Positions 12,200 through 23,459 of a stretch of 64,000 nucleotides of DNA are shown piece by piece; positions within the stretch are counted from its first letter, which is position 1; the number at the start of each line of letters is the position of its first letter. The notes under the pieces are model-generated. The model searched no databases. It was not told the DNA's origin and saw nothing but the letters and a program-made list of their open reading frames with translations. Origin of the DNA: Piliocolobus tephrosceles (taxonomy: Eukaryota > Chordata > Mammalia > Primates > Cercopithecidae). Location: the NCBI RefSeq assembly GCF_002776525.5, contig NC_045436.1, positions 11,539,294-11,603,293 on the forward strand, in the 5' to 3' direction. The position numbers and the translations under genes are program-made.

Positions 12200-13100
12200 T
12201 ATTTCCTCAGTGATTTTTATTCATCACTCCCCCTTGTAATTCTTATCCATCCACAAACTTGCCTCTATACTCCGAATGGCTGCCTTCATTATCTATTTTA
12301 ATTAGAAGATTGAAGCAAACAGAGAAGTATTCCCTCCTCTCACTACCACCAAATCTAACAACTCACTCACAGCTGGGCTATGAAGCCAAGACTTCCGTTT
12401 ATGCTTTGCATTCTATCTTCTCTCAATCTATTTAAATATTTTCTCCTGCAGTCATACTGCATCATTAATTTCTTCTTGTTTTACCAAATCATTCCTTTTA
12501 GGAGAGGAACAACTTTTCCCTTATCTTCATGTTTCCCTAGAGTAATGCCTTTGGTCCTCAGGAAAAAGGAAACAGTTTCCTTATTGGTGAGTTTTGTCTA
12601 TCCACTTTTCTTTCTTACCTTTCAATCCACTTTTCTCTGCTAATCTATCCTAAAAATCTACAAACCTAGGTAATTTGCTACTTTGGTTTTCTCTCTTCTT
12701 CAGAACAGTTGCAGGTCACAATCCTGATTATTCACATCTGTATCCAAGACTCAATCTGTTTTTCAGATGCTCTGTCCCAAAATCTAGACTGGTACAGGCA
12801 GAAAATATTATTTGACTTCTTGCATTTTCCCTGTAGATTTAGAGAAAATTCTCCAATCAATTTATTACTTGTAAAGTTAACATCTTAATGTTTACTTTTC
12901 TGACATGTGTGCTTTATTTACTAATTGATTTTGATATTGAGGAGAAAATAAAGGTCTATGAATATATAAGAATTTCATCAGCATAAAATCAAATTTAATG
13001 TAAAAATATAGAAAACTTGTCAACATTCCTTTTCAGCTACTGCTGTAATATGCTATTCCCCTTCTCACTGAAACTTCTTTTTTAAAATATAATAATAATT
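12200..13100 (+). repeat. L2 LINE ORF2 fragment, sense
   Basis: 'ttgaagcaaacagagaagtattccctcctctcactaccaccaaatctaacaactcactc' (12310-12365) follows the L2 ORF2 text. The next several hundred bases keep the C/T-rich cadence of L2 ('ttctcctgcagtcatactgc', 'accaaatcattcctttt'). Strongly decayed, with no intact reverse transcriptase motif visible. Confidence 0.55.
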
Positions 13101-13315
13101 TTGGCCAGATTCTCTTCTGTTAGCTCACATTTTTCTTTCCTCAGGCCTGTACTTCCAGTTAGGGTGCCAGGACCTTCACTCTCCGGGCAGCATTTTCTTA
13201 CATCACCAGCAAGCACACTGACATTGAAGGAACATATTCCGGTCTTAATCTGCTTGAATCCTTAGCTCCTTCCTTATTGGGATTAGTGTTTTAAGTTCTG
13301 TTACACTCACTTGTT

Positions 13316-13860
13316 AAAGTTTTTATTTATTCATGCAATTAACAAGAGTACTTAATGATTACAGGTTTTGTTCTAGATGTTGGGGCTATGTCAGGGAACA
13401 AAACACACACAACCTAACAAATAAATAAAAATATATAGCATGGCAGGTCAGGTGCTATAGAGAAGGACAGGAAGGTAACTGTCATAAAACCTGGAGAATA
13501 AATGATTTTCTAAAGGATGATCATGGAAATCTGAATCTAAAAGCACATATTTGAGTGAAGGCTGAAGGAAGAAAGACAATTATAGGAGTAGGAAACTAAA
13601 CTATATGGAAAACTGTGTAAAAAGTGTTCTAGACATTGGGAAGAAGTTTGTTGTAAAGGGCATAAGAGAACTGAGGAACTACTTGGAGGGAAAGGGGAAC
13701 CAAGTCATTCCTACATGTGAGAAATAATGACATGGTTGATCCTGATGCTACTGATCAAGTGGAGAGAACAAATTTGTTATTAAATGAGATAGAAAGAGAA
13801 AATGTCTTAAAATTGAGACAGAAAATGGGATCTAGTGCATAAGTAAAGATATTTTTCTTA
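13316..13860 (-). repeat. L2 LINE 3' region, antisense
   Basis: 'tttatttattcatgcaattaacaagagtacttaatgattacaggttttgttctagatgttggggctatgtcagggaacaaaacac' is the antisense L2 3' end. It continues with 'atttgagtgaaggctgaaggaag', the complement of the L2 ORF2 C-terminal text. Orientation is opposite to the L2 fragments on both sides. Confidence 0.7.
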
Positions 13861-14289
13861 GATGGATGCACAGAAATGTTGCTAAGAAAGTCAGAACACA
13901 TGATAAGAGATACTGTAGGGAATTCTTTCCTAATTGCTTACTTTTTCTCTGTGAATTAAGATGCATGGTCTTGATCTGGGAGGAAGGAGGGAGTAGGAAT
14001 TTGGGAAGATTTAAGAAAAAATTAAAACTATGAATTAGATGGGTACGAGAAAGGAGGAGTGGATGGACTAAGGAAATCGTATGCTTTTAGGGCTGAATGC
14101 TTGTGTTTGTGAAAGCAAGGAGCAACCAAGCAGGGTAACTGTTTTCCTCTAACTACCGTTAGCTTTGTGGGCAAGGGTTGTTAGGTAATTGATTTTAATT
14201 AAGATTGTGTTGCTCCATGCAAATACAATAGATCAGTGAGGACTAGAGGAGATGAGGGCATATTCTAATAACCAATTTTTCATGACTTC

Positions 14290-14650
14290 AGTATGCATTA
14301 TTTTCATGCTTTTCTACTCCTCTTCCTCATCTCTACCCAGCACTGTCTAGGGATTGCCCTGGGTCCCCTTCTTTTCCCTGCAGTTTTAACTGTCATGATG
14401 GGCAACCTCATCCAACTGCAGGCTTTAAACACCATGGCTTATGACAACCAGATATTCATTCTGAGTCCTTATGTCTTCCCTGGCTCCAAATTTATATATT
14501 TGGCCCACCATGATCTGTGCTCCCGAATTGACAAAGAGCAAGAGGCAGCAGGAGCAAAGAGTGAGTCTCAATACTCTGAGTGCTTCTAGCAAGCTCCCCT
14601 ACATGCCAATGTTTACAGACTCATTCTACCTCTTAGTTTTAGGAATCCAC
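14290..14650 (+). repeat. L2 LINE ORF2 fragment, sense
   Basis: 'gggattgccctgggtccccttcttttccctgcagttttaactgtcatgatgggcaacctcatccaactgcaggctttaaacaccatggcttatgac' reproduces the L2 reverse transcriptase C-terminal text. The '98-codon' open frame across it is a relic of the L2 ORF. Sequence to about 15240 has a similar C/T-rich texture and may be more of the same element. Confidence 0.7.
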
Positions 14651-15411
14651 AATTAACCTAGTTAATTAAGGTTATCCCAATTCATCTCAGACATCACAAG
14701 AAGCCAAGGACACCTTAAGAATCCTTCAGTCCCAGGCTTTAAATAAAACTCTAAAGTTACCTTTTATAAGACTCTTCTGCCAACTATTCCAACTTCTAAA
14801 ATATTTTCTCTTTGCCATTTTTAACTCCCAGTTAGTGTTCTGAAAAATCTCTATATCCTCCAATTCTCCTCTTCACCGTTCACTCTAAAATGTGGCTACC
14901 TTCTGATGACATAAGTTCCCTTTCGTCTCTCTCTAATGGTGTGATTTTCTTTCCCATTCCCGATAGCATGGATCTGGAGATATATGAGTTTTCTCCTGAC
15001 TTTGCACTCTGCTTCCAGAATTTCCTTCCTCCCTATCACATTACCATCACCCATGTCCTACCTCATTTTGTCAAATTTCACCACCCCACCTGCCACCCTA
15101 CTGGCTGCCACCTAAAGACATCCAAGTTGTTCCCATTCATTTCTTTAAAAGTTTAGCTCCAATTTCATTTTCACTCAATCCAAAACCGCTCATGAAATAT
15201 TTCGGTTATTTCATTATCCATATAGTCGTTCTAATGTGCTGACCTCTTAGCTCCTTGACAACGTCAGTGCTGGAGAGTTGTCCTCCATTACACTTCAGCC
15301 ACATGCTGCCATCATCTTTCCCATTCATTTCATTATCACCAGTACCCAAACAACAAAAATTCTTGCTTTCATTGGTTTCAGGATTCGCACTTTATTTTGT
15401 ATATATTATTT

Positions 15412-15460
15412 GTATATTTTGTATATATACAAATGTATTGGTATATTTTGTATATATACA
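15412..15460. repeat. AT-rich direct repeat replacing the Alu tail
   Basis: The 20-mer GTATATTTTGTATATATACA occurs twice, at 15412-15431 and 15441-15460, directly abutting an antisense Alu where its poly-T tail should be. It contains the palindrome TGTATATATACA. Confidence 0.85.
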
Positions 15461-15704
15461 GTCTTGCTCCGTCACCCGGACTGGAGCGCAATGGCTTGAT
15501 CTCGGCTCACTGCAACCTCTGCTTCCAGGTTTAAGCAATTCTCATGCCTCAGCCTCCTGAATAGCTTGGACAACAGGCACACACCACCATACCTGGCTAA
15601 TTTTTGGCATTTTTAGTAGAAACAAGGTCTTACTATGTTGGCCAGGTTGGTCTCAAACTCCTAGACTCAAGTCATTCGCTCACCTCAGCCTTCCAAAGTG
15701 CTAG
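15461..15704 (-). mobile_element. Old Alu, antisense, both ends truncated
   Basis: 'gtcttgctccgtcacccggactggagcgcaatgg' through 'ccttccaaagtgctagg'. It lacks the 'ggattacaggcgtgagccacc' end and the T-tract and is diverged, so it is an AluJ/S-age copy. Confidence 0.9.
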
Positions 15705-16259
15705 GTAAGATAACTTTAAAGTTTATAATCATTTCAGATTACAAAAGAATATCAATGGTAGTAGAGTTTTTATATACTCCAGTTGCAATATTATTAATGT
15801 CTTACATGAGTATGGAATATTTGTAAAAAATAATGAGCCAATATTGATACACTATTATTGCATAAACTTGATAATTTATTTATATTTCTTTAGTTTTAAT
15901 CTAATCTCTCTTTTGCTTTGTTTTGTTTTATTTTCTCCCAAGATATCATCCAGGATATCACATTATATTTAGGAGTTATGTCTTCTTAAGTATCCAGCTG
16001 TTGATTATCACTTTCTATCATCCTATCTCATTATCTCATATTTCCAGAAGCAAGTAAGCAAACAACAACAATTTTAAACTTAAGAAGACCTAAACTCCAT
16101 TTGTCATAACAGCTTTTGTCTGTATCAACTACTTTCTTATATGTATTCTTAGGAGGATTAAATTTAATAGCACATAACTACAATTACATCCTCACCTCAC
16201 CTTCATGTCTCTTGCCCCTTTTACCCTTTGGTGAGAAACCACTATCCCAATCAGATTTT

Positions 16260-17510
16260 TTCCCTTATCACATCACTGAAACTGAGTTGGCCAATGTCTA
16301 TTAATATAGAAGTCACTCACAAATGTTGCTAAATCTAATGGTGAGCTTTCTTTGTTACTCATTTGACATCGCAAGAGCATTTCATTCAGTCGATTATCTC
16401 CTTATCAATTGCTGTCTTCTGTATCTTGATGTCTTTCTTTTCCTCCTATACCACTATGTTCAATATCAAACTACTTTGTATTTTTAAAAAGTCACTTTCA
16501 CTTTTGACTTTGAAATGCTCTGGGATCTAGTCTTTGGATGGCACCAATTATTTATCTTCTAATGATATTACACAATCTTCTGGTTTCAAATACTATGTAA
16601 GGACAAATGACTCCTATTTACACTATTCCAAATAGCATGCTTAATATTTTGCATGGATATTTCACGAGAAACTCAAACTAGACTGGGTGTAAAAACAAGT
16701 TTCTGAACACTAACCACATTCCCAATACACACATACATACATGACTATATACATGCATGCGTACATACAAATGAAAACTCTTCCTGCTGTTGTTCATCCT
16801 TACCTTGATTATTGGTCATTCTATGCTTTAAATTATTCCAGAAATTCTGCTACTACACTTGCCTGTTTTATTTTTTTCTTCACATTACAAAAAAACTCAA
16901 CCAACAAATTATGAAAGCTTAACCCTCAAAATATACCCCAACATCTAAGCACTTATCATCAATACACCAATGGGGCACAATACATTTCATCTCTTGCCTG
17001 GATTATAATTAGTCACCTTGATTCTGCACTTGCCCCTTCAGCAAGATGAAGAAATTTAAATGACAAGTCATATTATGTTACTAGTATTCAAAATCTTTCA
17101 AATGCTTTTCCACTCTATTTATCCACATTGTTATTTTTTCTGCTTAGGTGAAAGCTGAAATTCTAGCAAGAACCTATATAAAACTTTAAATTGTGATTTT
17201 TTCATCCTCCCTTTCTTCATCCCCTTCTGTTAATTCTCTTGCTTAATCTAATCTAGCTATACTAAATTCTGAGCTATTTCTTGCAAATGCAGGCATAATA
17301 TTATGTCAGATTCTGGGCAGTTGATATTTCATATGCCCAGAACCTCTTCCTATAGGTATTTTCATGATAGACTCCCATTAGTCTAATATGGCTTAAAATA
17401 GCTATCTATCTTAGGTTTGGCTGCATTACAATTCATCTCTATATCTTCATGAACTTCTCAGTGATCTTTGTCACATTCAGATTTGGATTCTCTTAATACA
17501 GAAACACATG
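16260..17510 (+). repeat. L2 LINE ORF2, sense, about 1.2 kb nearly continuous
   Basis: Consecutive L2 ORF2 landmarks in order: 'aatgttgctaaatctaatggtgagc' (16320), 'gcatttcattcagtcgattatctcc' (16378), 'ctctgggatctagtc' (16518), 'tggatatttcacgagaaactcaaac' (16655), 'tctcttgcctggattataattag' (16991), 'aagtcatattatgttact' (17063) and 'ctcagtgatctttgtcac' (17457). Many stops and indels. Unusually long for an L2 remnant. A short alternating CA/TA tract lies at about 16728-16770. Confidence 0.75.
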
Positions 17511-17519
17511 AAATAAAAT

Positions 17520-18871
17520 ACAAGTTATATCTCCCTTCTCCACACCTAATTTACAATAGTGAAACAGGGACAGGAGGAGTACATTTAACACTCCCATTCA
17601 AAATTGAAAAGAAAGGAAGGAATTTAGAAATCACTAGTTCATGGTAATTCTCAAATCCCATGGGATCAATTTTGTGAGGTCACCTTACACGGGTCCCAAA
17701 TTTTATGAGATCTTTCTACCCTTGATTAAATCCGTGTTCTGCTCCCTTAACTTCTTTCCCCAGCCTATTAATTTCTTTGACTTGCTCTCTATCTTCTAGG
17801 TGCCCTTTCTTTTTTTTCCATTGTCCCCTTTTGCCACGTCTAGAGAGAGTGGTGGGAAATGTGTCCCCCTGTGAAACTAAGAAGTTCTCTAAACCTGCTT
17901 CATAGACATGCAAGTCCTTTAATATCTGGAATAGCCTCAATGTCTTTTAGTGCAGGTTGGTAGTAAGTAGGCCAATGCAACTTAGTAAAAACCTTGAAGC
18001 ACTCTATGCATTTCATTATATTTCATTTTTAATGTCAAAAGTTATACCTAGAATTTATTGTTACTTATTCTCTGTTTCTCAAATTCTTGTTCTCTCTCTC
18101 TCTCCCTCTCTCTCTCTCTCTACTTAAGTAAAAATTCGACAGCACAAAAGGCTTCATGAGACAGTCTGTAGTCTTTTAGGACTCCTTATGTCCAAGGGAA
18201 AGGGAATCTATTAATCTTAATGACCACAACCTTGATGTGATTTCTGTCCTAAGGCTAGGACAGAAATCTGAAATTGAGACTAAATTTGAACTTTCCCTTG
18301 AGTTCAAGATTTAATATGCTCATTTTTACTTGGCAGGAAATAGTTCATTACCACTCAGAAAGTCTGAGAATTTCTGTGATCTCTCTATTCAGTCACGCTA
18401 TTCTTAGCATAGCAATCAGTTCTTTCCTATCACATTTTCTACTAGTTTAATAAGCACAGCTATCAAGCAGACAACTAGCACTATCAATATTTTGCCTCAA
18501 AATTTCCTTGTTCATTTCCACAAGTACTTATTATCACCCCTAAGCTACCATAGGTGCAAACCATACCAAACTCTCACCACGTTGTTATGTGTTGCAATTT
18601 TTATATCCTCTTATGAAAGTTTTCTCACTTTCCACTGCCCAGATCCAAGCCAATGGCACATATTTGGGTTTGTATTAGAATAGCAACATCCCAACTCCAG
18701 TACCAAAGTTTCCACTAACCATGTTTTACATAAAAATCAACTAAAATTGTTAGAGACTTATAAAGGAGACATTCCTATACTCACAAATATGCTGGTCTGG
18801 GGGTCCCTCCAGAATCTGAATGACAGATTAAATTCAACTGTGCTTAGATCCCGAATGCAAGTTGGGTTAGG
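17520..18871. repeat. Unclassified old element, left part (interrupted by a MaLR LTR)
   Basis: Non-L1, non-Alu sequence with several polypyrimidine tracts, including (CT)n at about 18091-18121, and a perfect 13-bp-stem hairpin at 18239-18268. It appears to continue on the far side of the LTR inserted at 18872-19241. Style and composition suggest an LTR-retroelement internal region, but I could not place it in a family. Confidence 0.35.
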
Positions 18872-19241
18872 TGACATGGTTTGACTGTGTCCTCACCCAG
18901 CTCTCATCTCGAATTGTAGGTCCCATAATCCCCACGTGTCACGAGAGAGACCCTGTGGGAGGTAACGGAATCATGGGGGTGGTTTCTCCCATGCTATTAT
19001 CGTGATAGTAAGTTCTCACGAGATCTGATGGTTTTATAAGGGGCTTCTCCCTCTTTGCTCCGCAGGTCTCTTTCCTGCCACCATGTGAAGAAGAACGTGT
19101 TTGCTTCCCCTTCCACCGTGATTGTAAATTTCCTGAGGCCTCCCCAGCCATGCAAAACTGTCAGTCAATTAAACCTCTTTCCTTTATAAATTACCCAGTC
19201 TGGGGTATTTCTTCATAGCAGCGTGAGAATGGACTAATACA
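18872..19241 (+). mobile_element. Solo MaLR LTR (THE1/MST type), sense
   Basis: 370 bp from TGACATGGTTTGACTGTGTC to GAATGGACTAATACA, the family's conserved ends. It contains 'tgttctcacgagatctgatggttttataagg' and 'cctccccagccatgcaaaactgtcagtcaattaaacctc', with a polyadenylation-region text 'attaaacctctttcctttataaattacccagtctggggta'. A 4-bp direct repeat TAGG flanks it (18868-18871 and 19242-19245). No internal region remains. Confidence 0.92.
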
Positions 19242-19245
19242 TAGG

Positions 19246-19800
19246 TCAATTCCACTTCTGTTATTCTGTGACGAGCAGCTTCTCAAGGTATGTTCTTTTT
19301 GTGGCAGGTATCAAGAAGATAAACTGAACAATGTATCCGTATTTATACTTTATTTCAAGTTGCACACACTAGACAGGGCAAACCACAATGCATTAAATGG
19401 AGAAAATAATATAGCAGCTCCTACATCAGTGTGAGCGGAATGTATACTCTCTCTACAGTAGGAGGCACTGCAGTTACAAGACAAAAAGTGTGATTGTATT
19501 ATCTTACATTATACATTACAGGGGAATAATGAATTGAGAACAAAACTCCAACCTACCAAACCACCACTTCAGTGAAACCATCCTGACCTCCATGTTTAAA
19601 TTTTAACACTCCTACAATTCGTCTTCGCTACTGAAAAAATGTATTTATAGATCTATTTTCTTAGTTAATCTAATATGAATCTCAAACTCCATATAACTAA
19701 CCCTAATTGTCCATTTTTTCCTCCCATATACTTTGCCTCAGACCTACTCAAATCTGTAATTGGGATTGGCTGTTTGGTTAAAATGACAATGAAAAAGGAA
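19246..19800. repeat. Unclassified old element, right part, grading into possible L2
   Basis: Continuation of the element interrupted by the MaLR LTR. At about 19570-19620 the text 'cttcagtgaaaccatcctgacctccatgtttaaatttt' resembles the L2 3' region in sense. No gene recognised. Confidence 0.3.
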
Positions 19801-20600
19801 AAACCTGGACTTCTTATTTGATTTCATTTTTCTCTTTACTTTTCCTCCAAGAAGTGATTCATCATGTCCTGTCTACTTCACCTCTAAAATCTATTTTATA
19901 TTATTTTCCTCTTCTTCATCTTTCCATCAATTTGATGAAAGTTACCATGATTTCATGTCTAGACTCTATAATAGTGTATTTCAGGAATTTAGCTTCCCCT
20001 TACATCGTTTTCTGAAAGGAAACAATCTTGCTTTTCAGAGGTTAGGTCTTAGTCTGACTGTTGTACCTTTGAAGGTAATATATCTTTTTCTGGTTACCCT
20101 TAAGCTTGTTTATCCTTTTTTGTTTTCCACAGTTTCACTATTTTTTTTTCTATTTACCTGGAATTCACAGCGATTCTTTCTCTCGCATTATTCTTTCACA
20201 TAATTCACATAATTTCACATAATTCTTTAATCTTTGGATTTGTTTGTCATCAGTTTCAAAACATTTAGCCATTTTCTCCTAAAATATTGTTTCTGCCCTG
20301 ATCTCTCTCTTTCCTTTCCCTCAGAGCCTCCCATTACATGCATGCTGAGCTGTTTCTCTGTGCCTCATATTGTTTAATTTTTTTCCTGTATTTTTATTCT
20401 ATTTAAAAACATTTTGGTGTTTCAGTTCAGGTATGTTTCTGAACTGAAATGACCTGCTTTCTAGGTCATTAATCTTACCTTCTGTGTTTTTAATGCTGTA
20501 TTAAACTAAGTGAAAATAAGCATAATTTCAGGCATTGTATTTTGATTTTCTAGAGTCTCCACATTATTCTCTCTTCTAGATTACCATTTTCTGGTGACTA
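19801..20600 (-). repeat. Old L1, antisense (5' half)
   Basis: 'aacatttagccattttctcctaaaatattgtttctgccctgatctctctctttcctttccctcagagcctcccattacatgcatg' is the antisense text toward the 5' half of old L1s. Contains two overlapping perfect hairpins near 20420-20475. Open frames here are AT/C-rich chance frames. Confidence 0.55.
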
Positions 20601-22540
20601 TACAGTGCACATGATGAACTAGTAGACATTTTTTTAAGGCAGTAATTGGGATAATTTAAATCAACCTTATCATTTACACAGTGAATATGGTGTATTGTTA
20701 TGTATACTATTAATGGAAATAAGCTTAAATAAAACCATGATCCATAAAAATATATAAATTAGCATCAATACATAACATATATATTAGGATTCAAGAGCAT
20801 AATTTATGTCCTTGAATTCATAGGATACTGTATATTTATATAAATTAAAAATCGTGAGTGTAATATTGTTTTAAAAGATAAAGTCCAGAAGCATGTTGAT
20901 GATATTTTGAGAACTATAGTACTTACAACAATGAAAAAATTAAGTGTGAGTTACAAGGAGCATAAAATTTATGACAGGGCCCTGAAAGAATATGCAAGAT
21001 TAAAATATACTTAGAAAAAGGCATTCCAGATGTGGTGGCATGGCCACTCTTAAGAGACTGAGTGAAATTTTAAATATATAAATAAGCATAAGGAAAAAGA
21101 GTGTATGTGTGTATTTAATTTATGTAATATTTTAAAAATTAAATCACATAATAGTTTAATGTACAGTCTGCTTATTAATAATGCTGAAATAAACATTTAA
21201 ACTACTACTCCATACTTTATAATATGGAAAACTTTACACTTTTTATTTTAGATGAGCTTTATTTTTGCAGAGGCTAACAACAAAACTGTGTTCCTTAAAA
21301 AATTTCTAAGTGCTGGAAACTATCATAGATCAGATTTTGAATTGAAATGGATAAGCTAAGTACATTCAATTTTACTCATGCAACAGTGCTTAAGTGTTTG
21401 AAGATCCCAACTTGCTTTGAAGAATAGTGATAAACAAGAAATAAGTAATGTGTGGGTATAATTTCTTCTTAAATCTAAACCTGCATTTTATTAGTTGTGA
21501 TACAATAATGTTTCAAAAATAGAACAGTGGTTCTTACTTTTAAACTTACATACTTTCTACCTCTTCAATGAATTTCTACCTCACTTTATTATAATATTAA
21601 ATATTACAACATGCACAAATGCATCAGTGGAAGGCTACTTTCAACCAGGAACAGTGTTTAAAAAAAGAAGAAGAAGAAAAAAAAAAAGCCATCTCTTTAC
21701 CAGCTATCTATGTATTTACATATCTCTTTATCCATCTGTGTTCCACAAAATCTGGGTCAGAAATGTTTCTTGTTGTATCAAAATTATTGTAAGTTCACAA
21801 AATGTTGTTTGTTTGAATGTGGGAATCTTTATCTGTCATATTCAACCATGAAATTGTTCCAAGAATAGATTAAATTAGCATTAAATTTCATCCTTTTTTG
21901 CAGAATTACAACTAGCTGAAAAAGTAATAATATTACATTGCACCTGCAAATCATTCTTTTCATGTGAGTTTCTATTTTGTGAATAATTAGACACACATAT
22001 TGAAGTTTGAATGCATAGTTTGTGGCAAAATATGTTTGCTGTGGTCAAATATTGCAGCAAATATTGTAGGAAAATATTGTGTAAATACAATTGCTCAATA
22101 TATTCTGAAGCAGGCTACTTAAAACTATAAATAATATTGTGAAATGCATTCAAGTCATGACTTAAAATGCAGATGTGTACAATTCATTAAAGCCATACTT
22201 AAGATAACAATGTTGTATATTTTTTAAGTTATTATTAAATAAAACATTACCAAATTAATCTTAAAGTATAATACTAGATATTTAACAGACCTTAAATGTT
22301 AATGTGTTAGTATCAGGTATATTTATTCAAATAAAGAGTAAAAAAATTGATGCATATACTTTCAAAACTATCTTTGTGTTTCTGTATTCCATCTGGTTTC
22401 AAGCCTTACTAATTATTAGACATGTATTAGACTATTATTTTCTTTCCCAGATGAACAGTATTAGAACATAAATATAAATTTTATATAATGATATTCTAAA
22501 ATTTTTGATTTAAAAGGTAAATTTTGTTTACAATTTTTAT
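20601..22540. other. AT-rich intergenic sequence
   Basis: No gene, no confident repeat family. Contains an A/G-rich short tract at about 21660-21690 and several long AT runs. Confidence 0.5.
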
Positions 22541-22561
22541 TTTATTTATTTATTCATTTAT

Positions 22562-22846
22562 ATTTTTTTGGAGGAGTTTTGAGACAGGATCTGTCTCTCT
22601 CACCCAGGCTGGAGTACGGTGGTACAATCATAGTTCACTGTAACCTCAAACTCCTGGGCTCAAGCTGTCTTCCCTCCTTAGCCTCCCTGGTAGCTAGGCC
22701 TATAGGTGAACACCACCATGCCAGCTAATTTTTTTAACTGTTATTTTTTTGTAGAGACAGAGTCTAGCTATGTTGCCCAGGCTGGTCTCCAACTCCTGGC
22801 CTCAAGCAATCCTCCTTGACCTCCTAAAGTGCTGCAATTATAGTGA
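22562..22846 (-). mobile_element. AluJ-like, antisense
   Basis: 'gagacaggatctgtctctctcacccaggctggagtacggtggtacaatcatagttcactgtaacctcaaactcctgggctcaagc' is typical of the oldest Alu subfamily. T-rich (ATTT)n tail at 22541-22561. The 5' end is truncated at 'gtgctgcaattatag'. Confidence 0.9.
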
Positions 22847-23459
22847 TTAATTTAAAAAACTGTTATAGGAAAAATTTGGCAGGGTTAAGTTAAAATCTGA
22901 ACTTCAATTTTACCATTGTCAAATAAATTGGGATAATATTTACCTAGAAGGTATGTTTGAAATTGACACATAGTAGGCATTACACATCTATACAAATTAT
23001 TTTTACTATTATTATTTTCTTCATATTTTCCCTGGTCATAATTAATGTACTAGCCATTATTATACCATTAGTTATGTAACAGGAATGTTAAACTACTCTT
23101 ATCACAGAATAATAATTACACCTATCACTGAATAATAAACACCCGTATTTCCAAAGTCCTGCAAAAGCAATGATACATCTCCCTTCAAAAGAGAGCTCAA
23201 GAAAGTACCATAAACTAAGTGATTTAGGATTTCTCCATTTGATGAAGAACATTATGTTTACACTTGATCATTATATTCATTAGGCGTTTGCAAATAAAAA
23301 CTGCCACGCTGTTTTGGAAAGGAGCCAAGCGGAGTTCATGTGTGGTGAGTAGAGATTGCATAGATAGATTGCACCAGGTCCTAGGCAGCCAGGTAAGGCA
23401 ATAAAGATAAATAATATATGTGAAGATTATAAAGGAGGAAATGTAACTTCTGTTTCTTA

